A stretch of 21,229 bases of DNA from Candidatus Bipolaricaulota bacterium (GCA_030612485.1 JAUWNS010000019.1:1-21229), one strand, 5' to 3'. Numbered from the stretch's first letter, positions 6,855-14,485 are shown. Translations and numbers: made by a program. The notes: generated by a model from the sequence alone, not told the origin.

Positions 6855-7724
6855 ATGATCAAACAGATAACGGCCAAGGTGTTGCTGTCACGAGTTAAGG
6901 GACCGGATCCCTGGTTCGGGTTCTACTACAACATGAACCTCTACCGCGGGTGCGAGCACCGGTGCATTTATTGCGATTCGCGCAGCGAGTGCTACCGGAT
7001 CGAAAACTTCCACGACATTCTCGTCAAGGTGAACGCAATCGACCTTCTGAAGAAGGAACTGGCGAGTAAGCGTGTTAAGGGAACGATCGGGACCGGCTCG
7101 ATGAACGATCCATACACCCCGACGGAGGCTCACCTGAACATGACTGGCCAGGCACTCGAAGTGATCGCCCAGTACGGATTTCCCGTCCATATCCTTACTA
7201 AGAGCGATCTCATTCTGAAGGACCTCGACACCCTGCGCAAGATCAACCGCGTCGGTGCCGCGGTCTCGTTCACCATCACGACCACGGATGACGAGCTTGC
7301 CAAGAAGATCGAGCCATATGCACCACCCCCATCGAGGCGATTGGAAGCGCTTAAGATCCTTGCGGGTGCTGGGATCGAGACGAGGATCGCGATGATGCCG
7401 ATCCTGCCGTTCATCGAGGATACAGAGGAGAACATCACCACGATCGTGAGAAGAGCGCACGAGTGTAGAGTGGGTACGATCATCCCCTGGTTCGGTATGA
7501 GCCTGCGCGACCGTCAGCGCTCGTACTACTACAGAGAGCTGGACGAGTCCTTCCCCGGCCTAAGGGAAGAGTACGAACGGACATTCGGCGATCGTTACCA
7601 GTGCGCATCACCAAAGGCTGATCGTCTGGCCAACGTGTTCTACACGCTATGCAAGGAGTACGCCATCGCGACGAGCGTCAAGCCATACACGCCTGAAAGG
7701 GCGACTCAATTGGGGCTGTTCTAA
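6855..7724 (+). CDS. radical SAM protein, spore photoproduct lyase-like (Rv2578c-type)
   Basis: Radical SAM enzyme with the motif CEHRCIYC (C33, C37, C40 from the chosen start), in the SPL-like family whose members open with an N-P/L-YRGCEH sequence (here NMNLYRGCEH). GTIGTGSMNDPYTPTE, FPVHILTKSDLILKD and AVSFTITTTDD match the family's downstream conserved blocks. The frame extends upstream to ATG 6777, but ATG 6855 gives the family-like start MIKQITAKVLL and has AGAGG about seven bases before it, so a 289-aa protein is preferred. Members are often annotated as DNA-repair photolyase-like, but the substrate of this subfamily is not established; it is more divergent than true spore photoproduct lyase. 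It is monocistronic or leads into the hydrolase 97 bp downstream. Confidence 0.82.
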   Translation: MIKQITAKVLLSRVKGPDPWFGFYYNMNLYRGCEHRCIYCDSRSECYRIENFHDILVKVNAIDLLKKELASKRVKGTIGTGSMNDPYTPTEAHLNMTGQALEVIAQYGFPVHILTKSDLILKDLDTLRKINRVGAAVSFTITTTDDELAKKIEPYAPPPSRRLEALKILAGAGIETRIAMMPILPFIEDTEENITTIVRRAHECRVGTIIPWFGMSLRDRQRSYYYRELDESFPGLREEYERTFGDRYQCASPKADRLANVFYTLCKEYAIATSVKPYTPERATQLGLF

Positions 7725-7821
7725 GTAGGAATGCTGATGTACGGCAAATCGGCGAACCTTAGAGAGATCTGGAAATGGGGAATCCACCCGTCGCGTACGT
7801 GAGTTTCGGAGGGAGGGAGAC

Positions 7822-8586
7822 TTGGAAGCGCTTCTCATTGAGGGCCTGAATGCATACATCCGCTATCACGACCTTCCCGGTGACGAGCCGGCCCTCGTGT
7901 TTATCCACGGTCTTGGATCGGCGTCATCCTCCTGGTTCCCACGCATTCTGCGTCATCCGCTTCTGGCAACCAGGCGAGTAATCCTCGCCGATCTTCTCGG
8001 CTTCGGGTTCAGCGATCGCCCTTCCAAGTTCCGATATTCGATGGAGGATCATACAAACACAGTCGCCTCCCTCCTCGGTCACCTTAATCTAAAAGGCTGT
8101 GCCGTGATCGGGCATAGCATGGGCGGATCGATCGCGATTGTCCTCGCGACGACACGCCCCGATCTGGTGTCGAATCTCATCGTTGCAGAAGGAAACCTTG
8201 ACCCTGGGCCAGGGAGCGTAAGCGGACCGATCACCGCGCAGACTGAAGAACAATTCATGAAAAACGGCTACGCCGCCTTCCTGCGCGGAGTGACCTCGGG
8301 AGGGTGGACTGACTATGCAGGGACCGTGCAGGCCTCCGACCCGCGTGCCATGTACAGAAGTGCTGTATCACTGATTGAAGATAGGCAGCCAACGTTCCGC
8401 GAACAGCTCCTCGCGCTCTCCATACCGCGCACGTTCATCTTTGGCGAGAGGAACCTACCCAGCCCAGATGTCGGGGCTCTGTCAGCACAGGGGATCAACG
8501 TGCTCGTTGTTGAGAACTCCGGCCACGACATAATGGCCGATAATCCCGATGGATTTGCTGAGGTGATAGTTCGAGGGATATCTTAG
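7822..8586 (+). CDS. alpha/beta-fold hydrolase
   Basis: Single-domain alpha/beta hydrolase of 254 aa. HGLGSASSSW (from His29) forms the oxyanion-hole loop, GHSMGG gives nucleophile Ser99, DLLGFGFSDRP (57-67) is the usual post-strand loop, and SGHDIM gives catalytic His235. The acid is probably Glu209 or Asp216 in FGERNLPSPD. No signal peptide is seen, so it is likely cytoplasmic. Substrate cannot be told; esterase, lactonase or C-C hydrolase are all open. The start is TTG at 7822 with GGAGGGAGA directly upstream, better than any internal ATG. The next gene begins about 136 bp later after a palindrome, so co-transcription with the ChrB/MFS pair is uncertain. Confidence 0.85.
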   Translation: MEALLIEGLNAYIRYHDLPGDEPALVFIHGLGSASSSWFPRILRHPLLATRRVILADLLGFGFSDRPSKFRYSMEDHTNTVASLLGHLNLKGCAVIGHSMGGSIAIVLATTRPDLVSNLIVAEGNLDPGPGSVSGPITAQTEEQFMKNGYAAFLRGVTSGGWTDYAGTVQASDPRAMYRSAVSLIEDRQPTFREQLLALSIPRTFIFGERNLPSPDVGALSAQGINVLVVENSGHDIMADNPDGFAEVIVRGIS

Positions 8587-8596
8587 TGCCTGCGTA

Positions 8597-8608
8597 GAGT
8601 GATCACTC
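8597..8608. promoter_or_regulatory. perfect 12-bp palindrome upstream of the ChrB-domain gene
   Basis: GAGTGATCACTC lies 115 bp before the ChrB-domain start and 10 bp after the hydrolase stop. A perfect palindrome of this size in a 136-bp gap could be an operator for the ChrB/MFS pair. There is no T run, so it is not a terminator. A regulator gene is not seen nearby, and I cannot name the site. Confidence 0.3.
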
Positions 8609-8722
8609 GCTTGTATGGGCCAATTTCAGGGTGGACCTTCCCGATAACTAAACCAAGAACTGCGGATGCTTGCGTCGCCCATCAGCAGGGGATACAGTGC
8701 AAGAAACGAGAGGAGTGATAGC

Positions 8723-9178
8723 ATGAAGTGGGTAACGCGCGAGCACGGAAATATCGATCGGGTAGCCTGTCCGTGGTTGATCAAGCGATTCATCGACCAG
8801 CAGGCGGAGTTCATCTTTGTCCCCCGAGGCAAGGTGCTGGATAAGGCAAAGGAGCTCGACGCCAAATCGTACGACGCCAAGGGAGCGGATTTCTCCCACG
8901 AGCAGACCCCGGAGGGCGAAGTGTGCACGTTTGTCACCTTGATGATGCATCACGACCTGTGGGGGAAAGATCCGGCATTGGACTTGGTGGCAAAGATCGT
9001 CTCCACCGCGGACGTCAACCCGGAGCGCTCAGCATACCACGAACCTGAGGAAGCTGGATTGAGCGCGATCGCGTATGGGTTCGCCCTTCTGAGCGAGGAC
9101 GATCACCGTAAGATCGCCTGGGAAACCCCGATGTACGATGCTCTGTACGAGTGGGCGAAGAAGAAGACCGCAAGCTAA
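8723..9178 (+). CDS. chromate resistance protein ChrB-type domain protein
   Basis: Stand-alone C-terminal ChrB domain of about 151 aa. It has the family start MKWVTREHGNIDRVACPWLI with KRFIDQQAEFIFVP, then a GADFSHE segment and TLMMHHDL, matching the conserved core of ChrB C-terminal proteins. The N-terminal regulatory half of full ChrB is absent. In known systems ChrB acts with the chromate exporter ChrA; here the neighbour is an MFS transporter 3 bp downstream, so the two almost certainly form an operon. ATG 8723 is chosen because AGAGGAG precedes it and the conserved domain begins there, although the frame is open from 8666. Chromate as substrate is an inference from the family name only. 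Confidence 0.85.
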   Translation: MKWVTREHGNIDRVACPWLIKRFIDQQAEFIFVPRGKVLDKAKELDAKSYDAKGADFSHEQTPEGEVCTFVTLMMHHDLWGKDPALDLVAKIVSTADVNPERSAYHEPEEAGLSAIAYGFALLSEDDHRKIAWETPMYDALYEWAKKKTAS

Positions 9179-9181
9179 CTG

Positions 9182-10405
9182 ATGGAGAGTGCTGAGCCTC
9201 GTCCACGCATCCCACGGCGATTCTTTGCCCTGTGTGCAATCGACTTCTCTGCTCGGACGAGCTACAACATGGCGCGTACACCGATCCTGCCGCTGTTCGC
9301 GGCCGCGCTCGGTGCCGGGCCAGCGATGGTGGGGATGATCGTCGCTGCATCCACGATAACCGGGATTTTCCTCAAGGCTCCGGCCGGCGCGATCTCTGAC
9401 CAGATCGGAAGGCGAAGGACGTTACTGTTCGGTGCTGCGGTCTTCGGGCTGACTCCATTCTTCTATCTCCTGGTCGGCCGTGATTGGCAACTCCTCCCTA
9501 TCCGCTTCTTCCATGGGATGGCGACCGCGATCTACGGGCCGGTGGTGATGGCCGCGGTTGCTGCGCTCGCCGGGGCGCGCAAAGGGGAGTTGCTAGCGTG
9601 GTTCTCGTTGATCAAGATTGCCACCAATGCCCTTGGCGGATTCCTTGCCGGTGGGCTTCTCTATCTCCTTGCTCGTGGGGGAACTCCCACGGCGCAAGAT
9701 TTTCATCACATCTACGCGATCATCGGTGGAGTCGGCGTTGTGTCGCTGGGGATTGCAGCGTGGCTTATTCCCGGGATGCGTGAGGAGACGCAAGAGAGAC
9801 TGCGTAGTGTGCGGGAGATCTACCGCAAGACACTGCGCGGCCTGGCCGAGGTCGTCCGTTCAGGCCCGGTGGTTCTCACCGCGGGGATAGAAGGGGTGCA
9901 GAACATGACGATGGGTGTCCTGCACGCGTTCCTTCCCCTGTACGTGATCGAAAAAGCAGGGTTGAACGTGGCCCTGGCTGGGCTTTTGTGGACGATCCTT
10001 ACCGGGACGAGCGTTGTCGCCAAACCCCTGATGGGGAGAATCTCCGATCGCTATGGGAGGCGGGCGCCGATCGTCGCTGGGATGATCCTGTGCGCCGTGC
10101 CCTTCGCGTTGATTCCGCTGTTTACCTCCTTTTGGATTCTTGCCGCTCTCTGTGTGGCATTCGGGCTGGGGGAGGCATTCGTCACTACCTCAACTGGAGC
10201 GCTCGTCGCCGATTTAGCGAAGCAGGAGTCCCTTGGTGCGGCGATGGGGGTATTCGGGACGATTGCCGATACCGGGCAGGCTCTCGGTCCGATTATCATT
10301 GGGGTGTTGTTGACAAAGATCGGGTACCTGCCCGCGTTTTCTCTTCTTGCCGGGTTTCTTCTCACCTGGACCGGCATGTTTGTACGGACTGGGAGAAGGT
10401 CGTAG
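9182..10405 (+). CDS. MFS transporter (probable efflux)
   Basis: Integral inner-membrane transporter of 407 aa with about twelve hydrophobic segments in two halves. MFS motif A is seen after the second segment (GAISDQIGRRRTL) and again in the C-terminal half (GRISDRYGRRAP), and the central loop is charged (GMREETQERLRSVREIYRK). The N-terminus is short and cytoplasmic. The length is typical of 12-TM drug or small-molecule exporters. ATG 9182 is 3 bp after the ChrB-domain stop; the ribosome-binding signal is poor, which supports translational coupling. The pairing suggests export of an oxyanion or toxic compound handled with the ChrB-domain protein, but the substrate is not visible from sequence. 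Confidence 0.88.
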   Translation: MESAEPRPRIPRRFFALCAIDFSARTSYNMARTPILPLFAAALGAGPAMVGMIVAASTITGIFLKAPAGAISDQIGRRRTLLFGAAVFGLTPFFYLLVGRDWQLLPIRFFHGMATAIYGPVVMAAVAALAGARKGELLAWFSLIKIATNALGGFLAGGLLYLLARGGTPTAQDFHHIYAIIGGVGVVSLGIAAWLIPGMREETQERLRSVREIYRKTLRGLAEVVRSGPVVLTAGIEGVQNMTMGVLHAFLPLYVIEKAGLNVALAGLLWTILTGTSVVAKPLMGRISDRYGRRAPIVAGMILCAVPFALIPLFTSFWILAALCVAFGLGEAFVTTSTGALVADLAKQESLGAAMGVFGTIADTGQALGPIIIGVLLTKIGYLPAFSLLAGFLLTWTGMFVRTGRRS

Positions 10406-10448
10406 GATGTCTTGCTTCCAGTTGATCGTGTGCCAGGCAGAAAGTCAA

Positions 10449-10470
10449 GGGATCAAACCTTGCATCTTGT
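10449..10470 (+). repeat. possible diverged half of the GGGGTC repeat
   Basis: GGGATCAAACCTTGCATCTT resembles the left arm of the inverted repeat at 4053 with about five differences over 22 positions. No matching inverted partner is seen downstream, so it would be a solo half-copy. The rest of 10406-10597 shows no gene or clear terminator. Confidence 0.3.
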
Positions 10471-10597
10471 CGCTCTTTCTCGCTTCGTTTGGCGATTCAG
10501 CTCAGGGTAGAAGGGTGTAAACTAATTTCAGATCCGTTCGTCCGCCTTTTCTAGCTACTGGCATGCATCCGTCTTTATAATCACGGTTAAGCATTGC

Positions 10598-10810
10598 TCA
10601 GGTTGGAGTATTCTCTTTGAGGATCAAGCGCTCATGTCTCCGAATATCGGTATACTTCTGCGCTGCGCGCAGCACTGCCGATGGATCTACGCTGTTGACC
10701 GATTGATCAAACTGTACTGCTCCTCGTCCATCAGGAAGCACACGGTACTCGTGCCCTGCTAGGTCGCGGACCAGATAGCCCGCATCGACGAGGTCGCGGC
10801 GAAGACTCAC
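10598..10810 (-). pseudogene. DUF2087-domain fragment
   Basis: The frame gives SLRRDLVDAGYLVRDLAGHEYRV, resembling the C-terminal half of the DUF2087 domain (typically ...LRRELVDYGLL.R...YWR), followed by about 45 unrecognised residues ending LILKENTPT. The N-terminal part of the domain is missing: immediately upstream lies the truncated GNAT gene in another frame, the two overlapping by 4 bp (GTGA). The GTG at 10810 may be no more than a chance start. Best explained as the remnant of a second gene joined to the GNAT gene by deletion. It could still be expressed as a 70-aa protein through the stop-start overlap. Confidence 0.5.
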
Positions 10811-11208
10811 GCGAGCAAGCCCGCAACAGCCTCCGTAGCGTATCCACGCCCTTGATACTGTGGCAGGATTGAGTAACCGACCTCAATCGCTCCATCTGAC
10901 TGTGGTTGGCCTTTGAACCCGCCACTTCCTATCAGCAATCCCTCTTCTGTCGCTTCTCGCTGCAGTACCCAGTACCATGACAGCCATCCCACTAGCGCGG
11001 GGTCCTGTTTAAGTTGCTCCAAGAAAAACGGAAGTACATCGACAAGGAGTTCTGGCGGCCAGTTCTTAGGGACCTTTGCACCAAGCGCCTGGGAAAAGAG
11101 ACCCTGCGGTCCAATCTCAGCTTGCACAAGCGCTGCAGTAGCAGGGATCAACGTCAACCGTGGAGTAATCAGCGACTTCGTTTCCAGAGGATCTTCCTGC
11201 GTTAGCAT
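10807..11208 (-). pseudogene. GNAT family N-acetyltransferase, C-terminally truncated
   Basis: RimJ/RimL-like acetyltransferase start (ETKSLITPRLTLIPAT), a GSGGFKG strand, DGAIEVGYSILPQYQGRGYATEAV with the acetyl-CoA-binding Q-x-x-G-x-A/G motif, then a stop shortly after (AGLLA). Complete members run to about 170-180 aa; this one has about 133 and lacks the helix and strands after motif A, so it is probably inactive. ATG 11206-11208 is preferred over the upstream TTG at 11214; AGGA lies about eight bases before it. It begins 12 bp after the DUF134 stop, implying an original DUF134-GNAT operon. The break point abuts the DUF2087 fragment. Confidence 0.7.
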
Positions 11209-11220
11209 GAACAATCCTGA

Positions 11221-11565
11221 TCATCGCTGAAAGCGGCCACGTCCCATCCCCCGCCCGTGACGTCCCGGGCCGCGGACAACAACATGCTCGCTCTCGGCAA
11301 TGACGAGAGCCTTTCCGTGGATCACCATATCGATCAACTTGCTGCGCCCCGAGGAGACCAATCGTTGCACCGTCCCTCGTGAAACCCCCATCTCCTCTGC
11401 AGCACGCGCCTGGTCGATCCCTTCGAGATCGCAGAGACGCATCGCCTCGACTTCATCGAGTGCGACCTCCACAATCTCAACCTGTGCCAGCGGGATCCCG
11501 CTTGGCTTGAACAGGTTGTAACCGGAAAACTCCCGGCAGTAACGAGGCTTCTTTTGTCGTCCCAT
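11221..11565 (-). CDS. DUF134 (UPF0251) family HTH DNA-binding protein
   Basis: About 114 aa, matching the small DUF134/UPF0251 family: MGRQKKPRYCREF at the start, then a sigma-like HTH region with VALDEVEAMRLCDLEGIDQARAAEEMGVSRGTVQRLVSSGRSKLIDMVIHGKALVI, and a Gly/Arg-rich tail (PGRHGRGMGRGRF). Likely a transcriptional regulator or nucleic-acid-binding protein; its targets are not known. ATG 11563-11565 is preceded by AGAGGAG; the frame is open further upstream to 11625 but the conserved start is here. It is first in a minus-strand run with the truncated GNAT gene. Upstream, GAGAG-TTGT-CTCTC (11629-11642) is a small hairpin of unknown role. Confidence 0.88.
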   Translation of the reverse strand: MGRQKKPRYCREFSGYNLFKPSGIPLAQVEIVEVALDEVEAMRLCDLEGIDQARAAEEMGVSRGTVQRLVSSGRSKLIDMVIHGKALVIAESEHVVVRGPGRHGRGMGRGRFQR

Positions 11566-11779
11566 TCTTCTCCTCTTCGCAAGGTGCAGCCATTTACTAT
11601 AAGCCAGGGCTCTCGGATTCGCCAACTGGAGAGTTGTCTCTCACACAAGATGAGCATGAAGCGAGGGTGTGCCTCTCGGGGGAGCCTGGCGGCAGATCTT
11701 CATTCTCGGTGTTTATCTACATGCTGTTGAAAGTAGAATACACCTTGCGGGACGAGTTTTAAACTCGCGGGGTCACCCT

Positions 11780-12110
11780 CCGAATCGGATAGAACTTGGC
11801 GTTACGCCTGGAGCAGTTCCAAAGGAGAGAGGTAGATGACAGTAAGAGGTCATGATCAATCTGCGAGTATCAATCCTCAGCGAAGAAACACCAAGAATGA
11901 AGGCATCTCGTACCTTAGCCAGTAGGTGAGTTCACGTTCTTTCCAGCGATCTCTAGACTGAATGAAGGATGGAGATTGTTGTTGGGCGGGCAGATCGATG
12001 AAGGCTAGAACGGCACTTGTGCCAGTTCGAGGGTCAGATGGACCGTCCTCCCACAAGCCAGGACAGCATCAAGAGCGCAGCTTCAGCCGCAGCTCGTGTT
12101 TACGAGGTCA
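11780..12110 (+). ncRNA. candidate bridge-RNA region in the IS110 leader
   Basis: The 604 bp from 11566 to 12169 hold no convincing gene. Within it several hairpins can be drawn: CGAGTTT-T-AAACTCG (11753-11767), GAACT/AGTTC (11792-11796, 11815-11819) enclosing GGCG-TTA-CGCC (11798-11808), GAAC plus GGCAC-TT-GTGCC plus GTTC (12008-12028), and GTCCT/AGGAC with a 10-nt loop (12045-12064). IS110-group recombinases use a bridge RNA transcribed from this position to pair with donor and target DNA. The loops that would do the pairing, and the RNA ends, cannot be assigned by eye. Confidence 0.35.
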
Positions 12111-12169
12111 GACTGGAGAGGGCAGCCCACACGAACTCTCCATCACTCAAGCATGAACGGAGGTTCCGC

Positions 12170-13129
12170 ATGCACTGTATCGGGGTCGATGTCAGCAAAC
12201 AAGAGTTGGTCACGTTCGACGGCAAGACCGAGAGGATCTTTCCCAACGACCGCAGCCTGCCAGAGTTCCGCCGATTCGTGAAGAGGACAGAGGATGCATT
12301 CATTGTGTTCGAGCCGACGAGCACTTACTCACGCAAGCTGGAGACACTTTGCCGGACGAACCACATTCTCTGCTGCCAACTGAATCCACGCGTAGTCCCA
12401 CACTTGCGTCAGGTGGGTCGAGGAAGATCAAAGACAGATAGTTCAGATGCAGAGCTGTTGTACCGCTACGGGATCGAGCGCGGCCACAACGAGGCAAGTG
12501 AATTGAGCCAAGATTCGCTGTCTGAGTCGATACAAGCACGACTAGCCTACTACCGTGTGGCTCAGAAAGCACGAGTCGCCTACCAGGGACTCCACGAGGC
12601 ACTGGAGAACGATCCAGCAACGCCAACAACTCTTCTTGCTGAGATCAAGGCAGAGATCTCCGAGCTGAAGAACAGAGAAGAACGGTATCTCGTGGCCGCT
12701 CAACGAAACGCCGAGGAGGACGAACAGACGGGACGACGACTCGTTGCTCTGCTCTCGATTCCTGGGATTGGTCCGATTACTGCGCTCACCCTACTGGCAC
12801 TGTTCCGTAAGTATCCGAGAGCCACACGCAGCCAGATCGTTGCACTCGCGGGCCTCGATCCAATCCAGTTTCAGTCGGGAACCTCAGTACATGGAAAGAC
12901 GCGGATTAGCAAGCGAGGGAACCGGGAACTGCGGAAGCGTTTGTATCAAGCAACGTTGCCGGCTGCTCGCTACAACCCCAGTGTGAAAGCCCTTCACCGA
13001 CGGCTAAAGGAGCAGGGGAAACCGGACAAGGTGGCTCGAATCGCTGCAGCGAGAAAGCTCTTACTGATTGCACATGCCATCTACAAGAGCGGTGAAGAAT
13101 TCCGCTCTCCTACCGAGGAGGTGACTTGA
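12170..13129 (+). CDS. IS110-family transposase (DEDD recombinase)
   Basis: Recombinase of 319 aa with an N-terminal RuvC-like DEDD domain: Asp7 in IGVDVSK, Glu48 in VFEPTSTYS, Asp90 and Asp93 in KTDSSDAELL. The middle is helical and charged (AEIKAEISELKNREERY). The C-terminal Transposase_20 region has IPGIGPITALTLLALF and QSGTSVHGKTRISKRGNREL, where the serine of SGTS is the expected catalytic residue. All key residues are present and the frame is unbroken, so it may be active. ATG 12170 is chosen because AACGGAGG precedes it by six bases and MHCIGVDVSK is a normal family start; the frame is open to 12017. The leader probably also encodes the guide RNA. Confidence 0.92.
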   Translation: MHCIGVDVSKQELVTFDGKTERIFPNDRSLPEFRRFVKRTEDAFIVFEPTSTYSRKLETLCRTNHILCCQLNPRVVPHLRQVGRGRSKTDSSDAELLYRYGIERGHNEASELSQDSLSESIQARLAYYRVAQKARVAYQGLHEALENDPATPTTLLAEIKAEISELKNREERYLVAAQRNAEEDEQTGRRLVALLSIPGIGPITALTLLALFRKYPRATRSQIVALAGLDPIQFQSGTSVHGKTRISKRGNRELRKRLYQATLPAARYNPSVKALHRRLKEQGKPDKVARIAAARKLLLIAHAIYKSGEEFRSPTEEVT

Positions 13130-13197
13130 CATTCAATACAGCATCTGACCCTAAACTGCTAAACTGCAACCTGCTAAGTAAGATTGAAAAGCTTATT

Positions 13198-13338
13198 TCT
13201 CGCAGAGGCACAGATCGACAGCAACGTCGCACACAAGGTGCGACGCTACATCCATCTTTTCGTCGGAGCTTGCCATGCATGGCTTGTCTCCGACGTTGAG
13301 GGGGTATCCAGCGGAGGCTCTTTATTAACGGGCGAGAG
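13198..13338 (-). repeat. dispersed repeat copy 2 with two strong hairpins
   Basis: Bounded by TCTCGC at 13198-13203 and GCGAGAG at 13332-13338. Inside are GTCGCAC-ACAAG-GTGCGAC (13226-13244), whose minus-strand form matches the hairpin at 6263-6281 with paired C/T and G/A changes, and CGTCGGAG/CTCCGACG (13261-13295), which encloses the palindrome GCCATGCATGGC. The first hairpin lies about 140 bp beyond the pheS stop in the same orientation relative to pheS as copy 1 has to the ABC-F gene. Neither hairpin has a T run, so termination by an intrinsic mechanism is doubtful. No gene is supported between 13130 and 13384. Confidence 0.75.
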
Positions 13339-13384
13339 TATCGCTTCTACCGGATTCTCTCCGAGGTAAAAAGAGAGATTAAGG

Positions 13385-14392
13385 TTAGAATTGCGTGATG
13401 AACCGCAGGTCGTTGGCGAAGAAGGTGCGAATGTCGTCGATTCCGTAGCGGAGCATCGCCATCCGATCGATTCCCAAACCGAAGGCGAACCCTGTGACCT
13501 TCTCCGGGTCGTACCCCACTTTCGTCAGCACTGTCGGATCGACCATCCCTGCGCCCATGATCTCCAGCCAGTCCTCAGCGCCGGGGGCGCGCATGTGTAC
13601 TTGCACGGATGGCTCGGTGAACGGGAAGAAGTCCCCCGAAAGGCGCATCTCATACCCCTCGCCGAAGAACTCGTGGATGAACGCTTCGAGGAGATACTTC
13701 AGGTTGGCAAACGATAACCCCTCTTCTACCCACAAGAGTTCGACTTGATGGAAGACGGGCGAGTGTGTGGCATCCTGTGTGTCGCGGCGGTAGCAACGCC
13801 CTGGGCAGATGATCCGCACCGGCGGCTTGGTCTTCTCCATCACCCGGATCTGCACCGGGGAGGTTTGCGGTCGTAGCAGGGTCGTCTCATCTATGTAGAA
13901 CGTATCCCAATCGTCGCGCGCAGGATGGTCGGCCGGGATGTTGAGCGCTTCGAAGTTGTAGTACTCGCTCTCGATCTCCGGACCGGTGGCGACATCGAAT
14001 CCCATGCGCAGGAAGATCGACTCGATCTCCTGCTGTACCTGGGTCAGGAGGTGACGATGCCCTAAGGGGTGATAGACGCCGGGGAGGGTAAGGTCGACCT
14101 TCTCTTCCTCAATTTCCGACTGAAGAATCGTATTCTCGAGCACACTGCGACGTTCCTCAAAGGCAGCATTCGCCGAGGTCTTGAGGTCGTTCAGTAGCTT
14201 CCCTGCCTCAGCTTTCTCACCGGCATCGATCTGCCCCAACAAACGGAACAGCTGTCCGATACGCCCTTTACGCCCGAGAAACTCGATCCTAAATGTCTCC
14301 AAGGCGGATCGGTCGGTCAGCCGATCGATCCCCTGTTTGAGGTCGGCGTTGATCCTCTCAATCTGTTCGCGCAACGAGATGAGATCTGTCAT
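13385..14392 (-). CDS. pheS: phenylalanine--tRNA ligase alpha subunit
   Basis: Catalytic subunit of PheRS, 335 aa, the normal bacterial length. An N-terminal coiled-coil tRNA-contacting arm covers about residues 1-85, followed by the class II core: PGVYHPLGHRHLLT, HPARDDWDTFYI, motif 2 region RCYRRDTQDATHSPVFHQVE, the DFFPFTEPSVQVHM stretch, GAGMVDPTVL, and motif 3 in GFAFGLGIDRMAMLRYG. The ATG at 14390-14392 diverges from the peptidase gene. The partner pheT is at 131-2503 on the + strand; both are intact, so the subunits are encoded at separated loci rather than in the usual pheST operon. Confidence 0.97.
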   Translation of the reverse strand: MTDLISLREQIERINADLKQGIDRLTDRSALETFRIEFLGRKGRIGQLFRLLGQIDAGEKAEAGKLLNDLKTSANAAFEERRSVLENTILQSEIEEEKVDLTLPGVYHPLGHRHLLTQVQQEIESIFLRMGFDVATGPEIESEYYNFEALNIPADHPARDDWDTFYIDETTLLRPQTSPVQIRVMEKTKPPVRIICPGRCYRRDTQDATHSPVFHQVELLWVEEGLSFANLKYLLEAFIHEFFGEGYEMRLSGDFFPFTEPSVQVHMRAPGAEDWLEIMGAGMVDPTVLTKVGYDPEKVTGFAFGLGIDRMAMLRYGIDDIRTFFANDLRFITQF

Positions 14393-14422
14393 AGCGCCTG
14401 ATTCTACCGACCCTGCCGGTCA

Positions 14423-14452
14423 TTGACAAGGCTCTCCTGCAGTGTGTATCCT
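14423..14452 (+). promoter_or_regulatory. sigma-70-type promoter for the peptidase gene
   Basis: TTGACA at 14423-14428, an 18-bp spacer and TATCCT at 14447-14452 lie in the pheS/peptidase divergent gap and point toward the peptidase. The -35 is a perfect consensus and the -10 matches at four of six positions. Transcription would start near 14459, giving a leader of about 70 nt. Confidence 0.6.
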
Positions 14453-14457
14453 TCCTT

Positions 14458-14485
14458 AGTGATTGATTGAGTGATTGAGTGATTG
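14458..14485 (+). repeat. AGTGATTG microrepeat in the peptidase leader
   Basis: AGTGATTG occurs at 14458-14465, 14470-14477 and 14478-14485, with a spare ATTG between the first two. It covers the predicted transcription start and early leader, so copy-number change could alter promoter or leader spacing. No known binding site is recognised. Confidence 0.7.

Larger units (their letters stand above)
11743..13140 (+). mobile_element. IS110-family insertion sequence (approximate ends)
   Basis: One intact IS110-family transposase gene preceded by about 430 bp of non-coding, hairpin-rich leader and followed by only a short tail. This is the layout expected for IS110-group elements, which lack terminal inverted repeats and make no target duplication. 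The ends given are guesses: the word AATACA occurs just outside both (11737-11742 and 13135-13140), but a 6-bp match is within chance. A tandem CTAAACTG pair lies at 13151-13166 just beyond the right side. The element separates the DUF134/GNAT cluster from the pheS region. Confidence 0.65.

Noticed and set aside
6888..7460. 190-codon minus-strand frame inside the SPL-like radical SAM gene
   Set aside because: Shadow of a gene with a clear CxxxCxxC motif; no motif of its own.
11737..13140. AATACA at both sides of the IS110 element as its exact core site
   Set aside because: A 6-bp match between two roughly 100-bp flanks is expected by chance; used only to give approximate ends.
13261..13295. 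CGTCGGAG/CTCCGACG hairpin as the pheS terminator
   Set aside because: Strong stem, but followed on the minus strand by AAAAG rather than a T run, so an intrinsic terminator is not supported.
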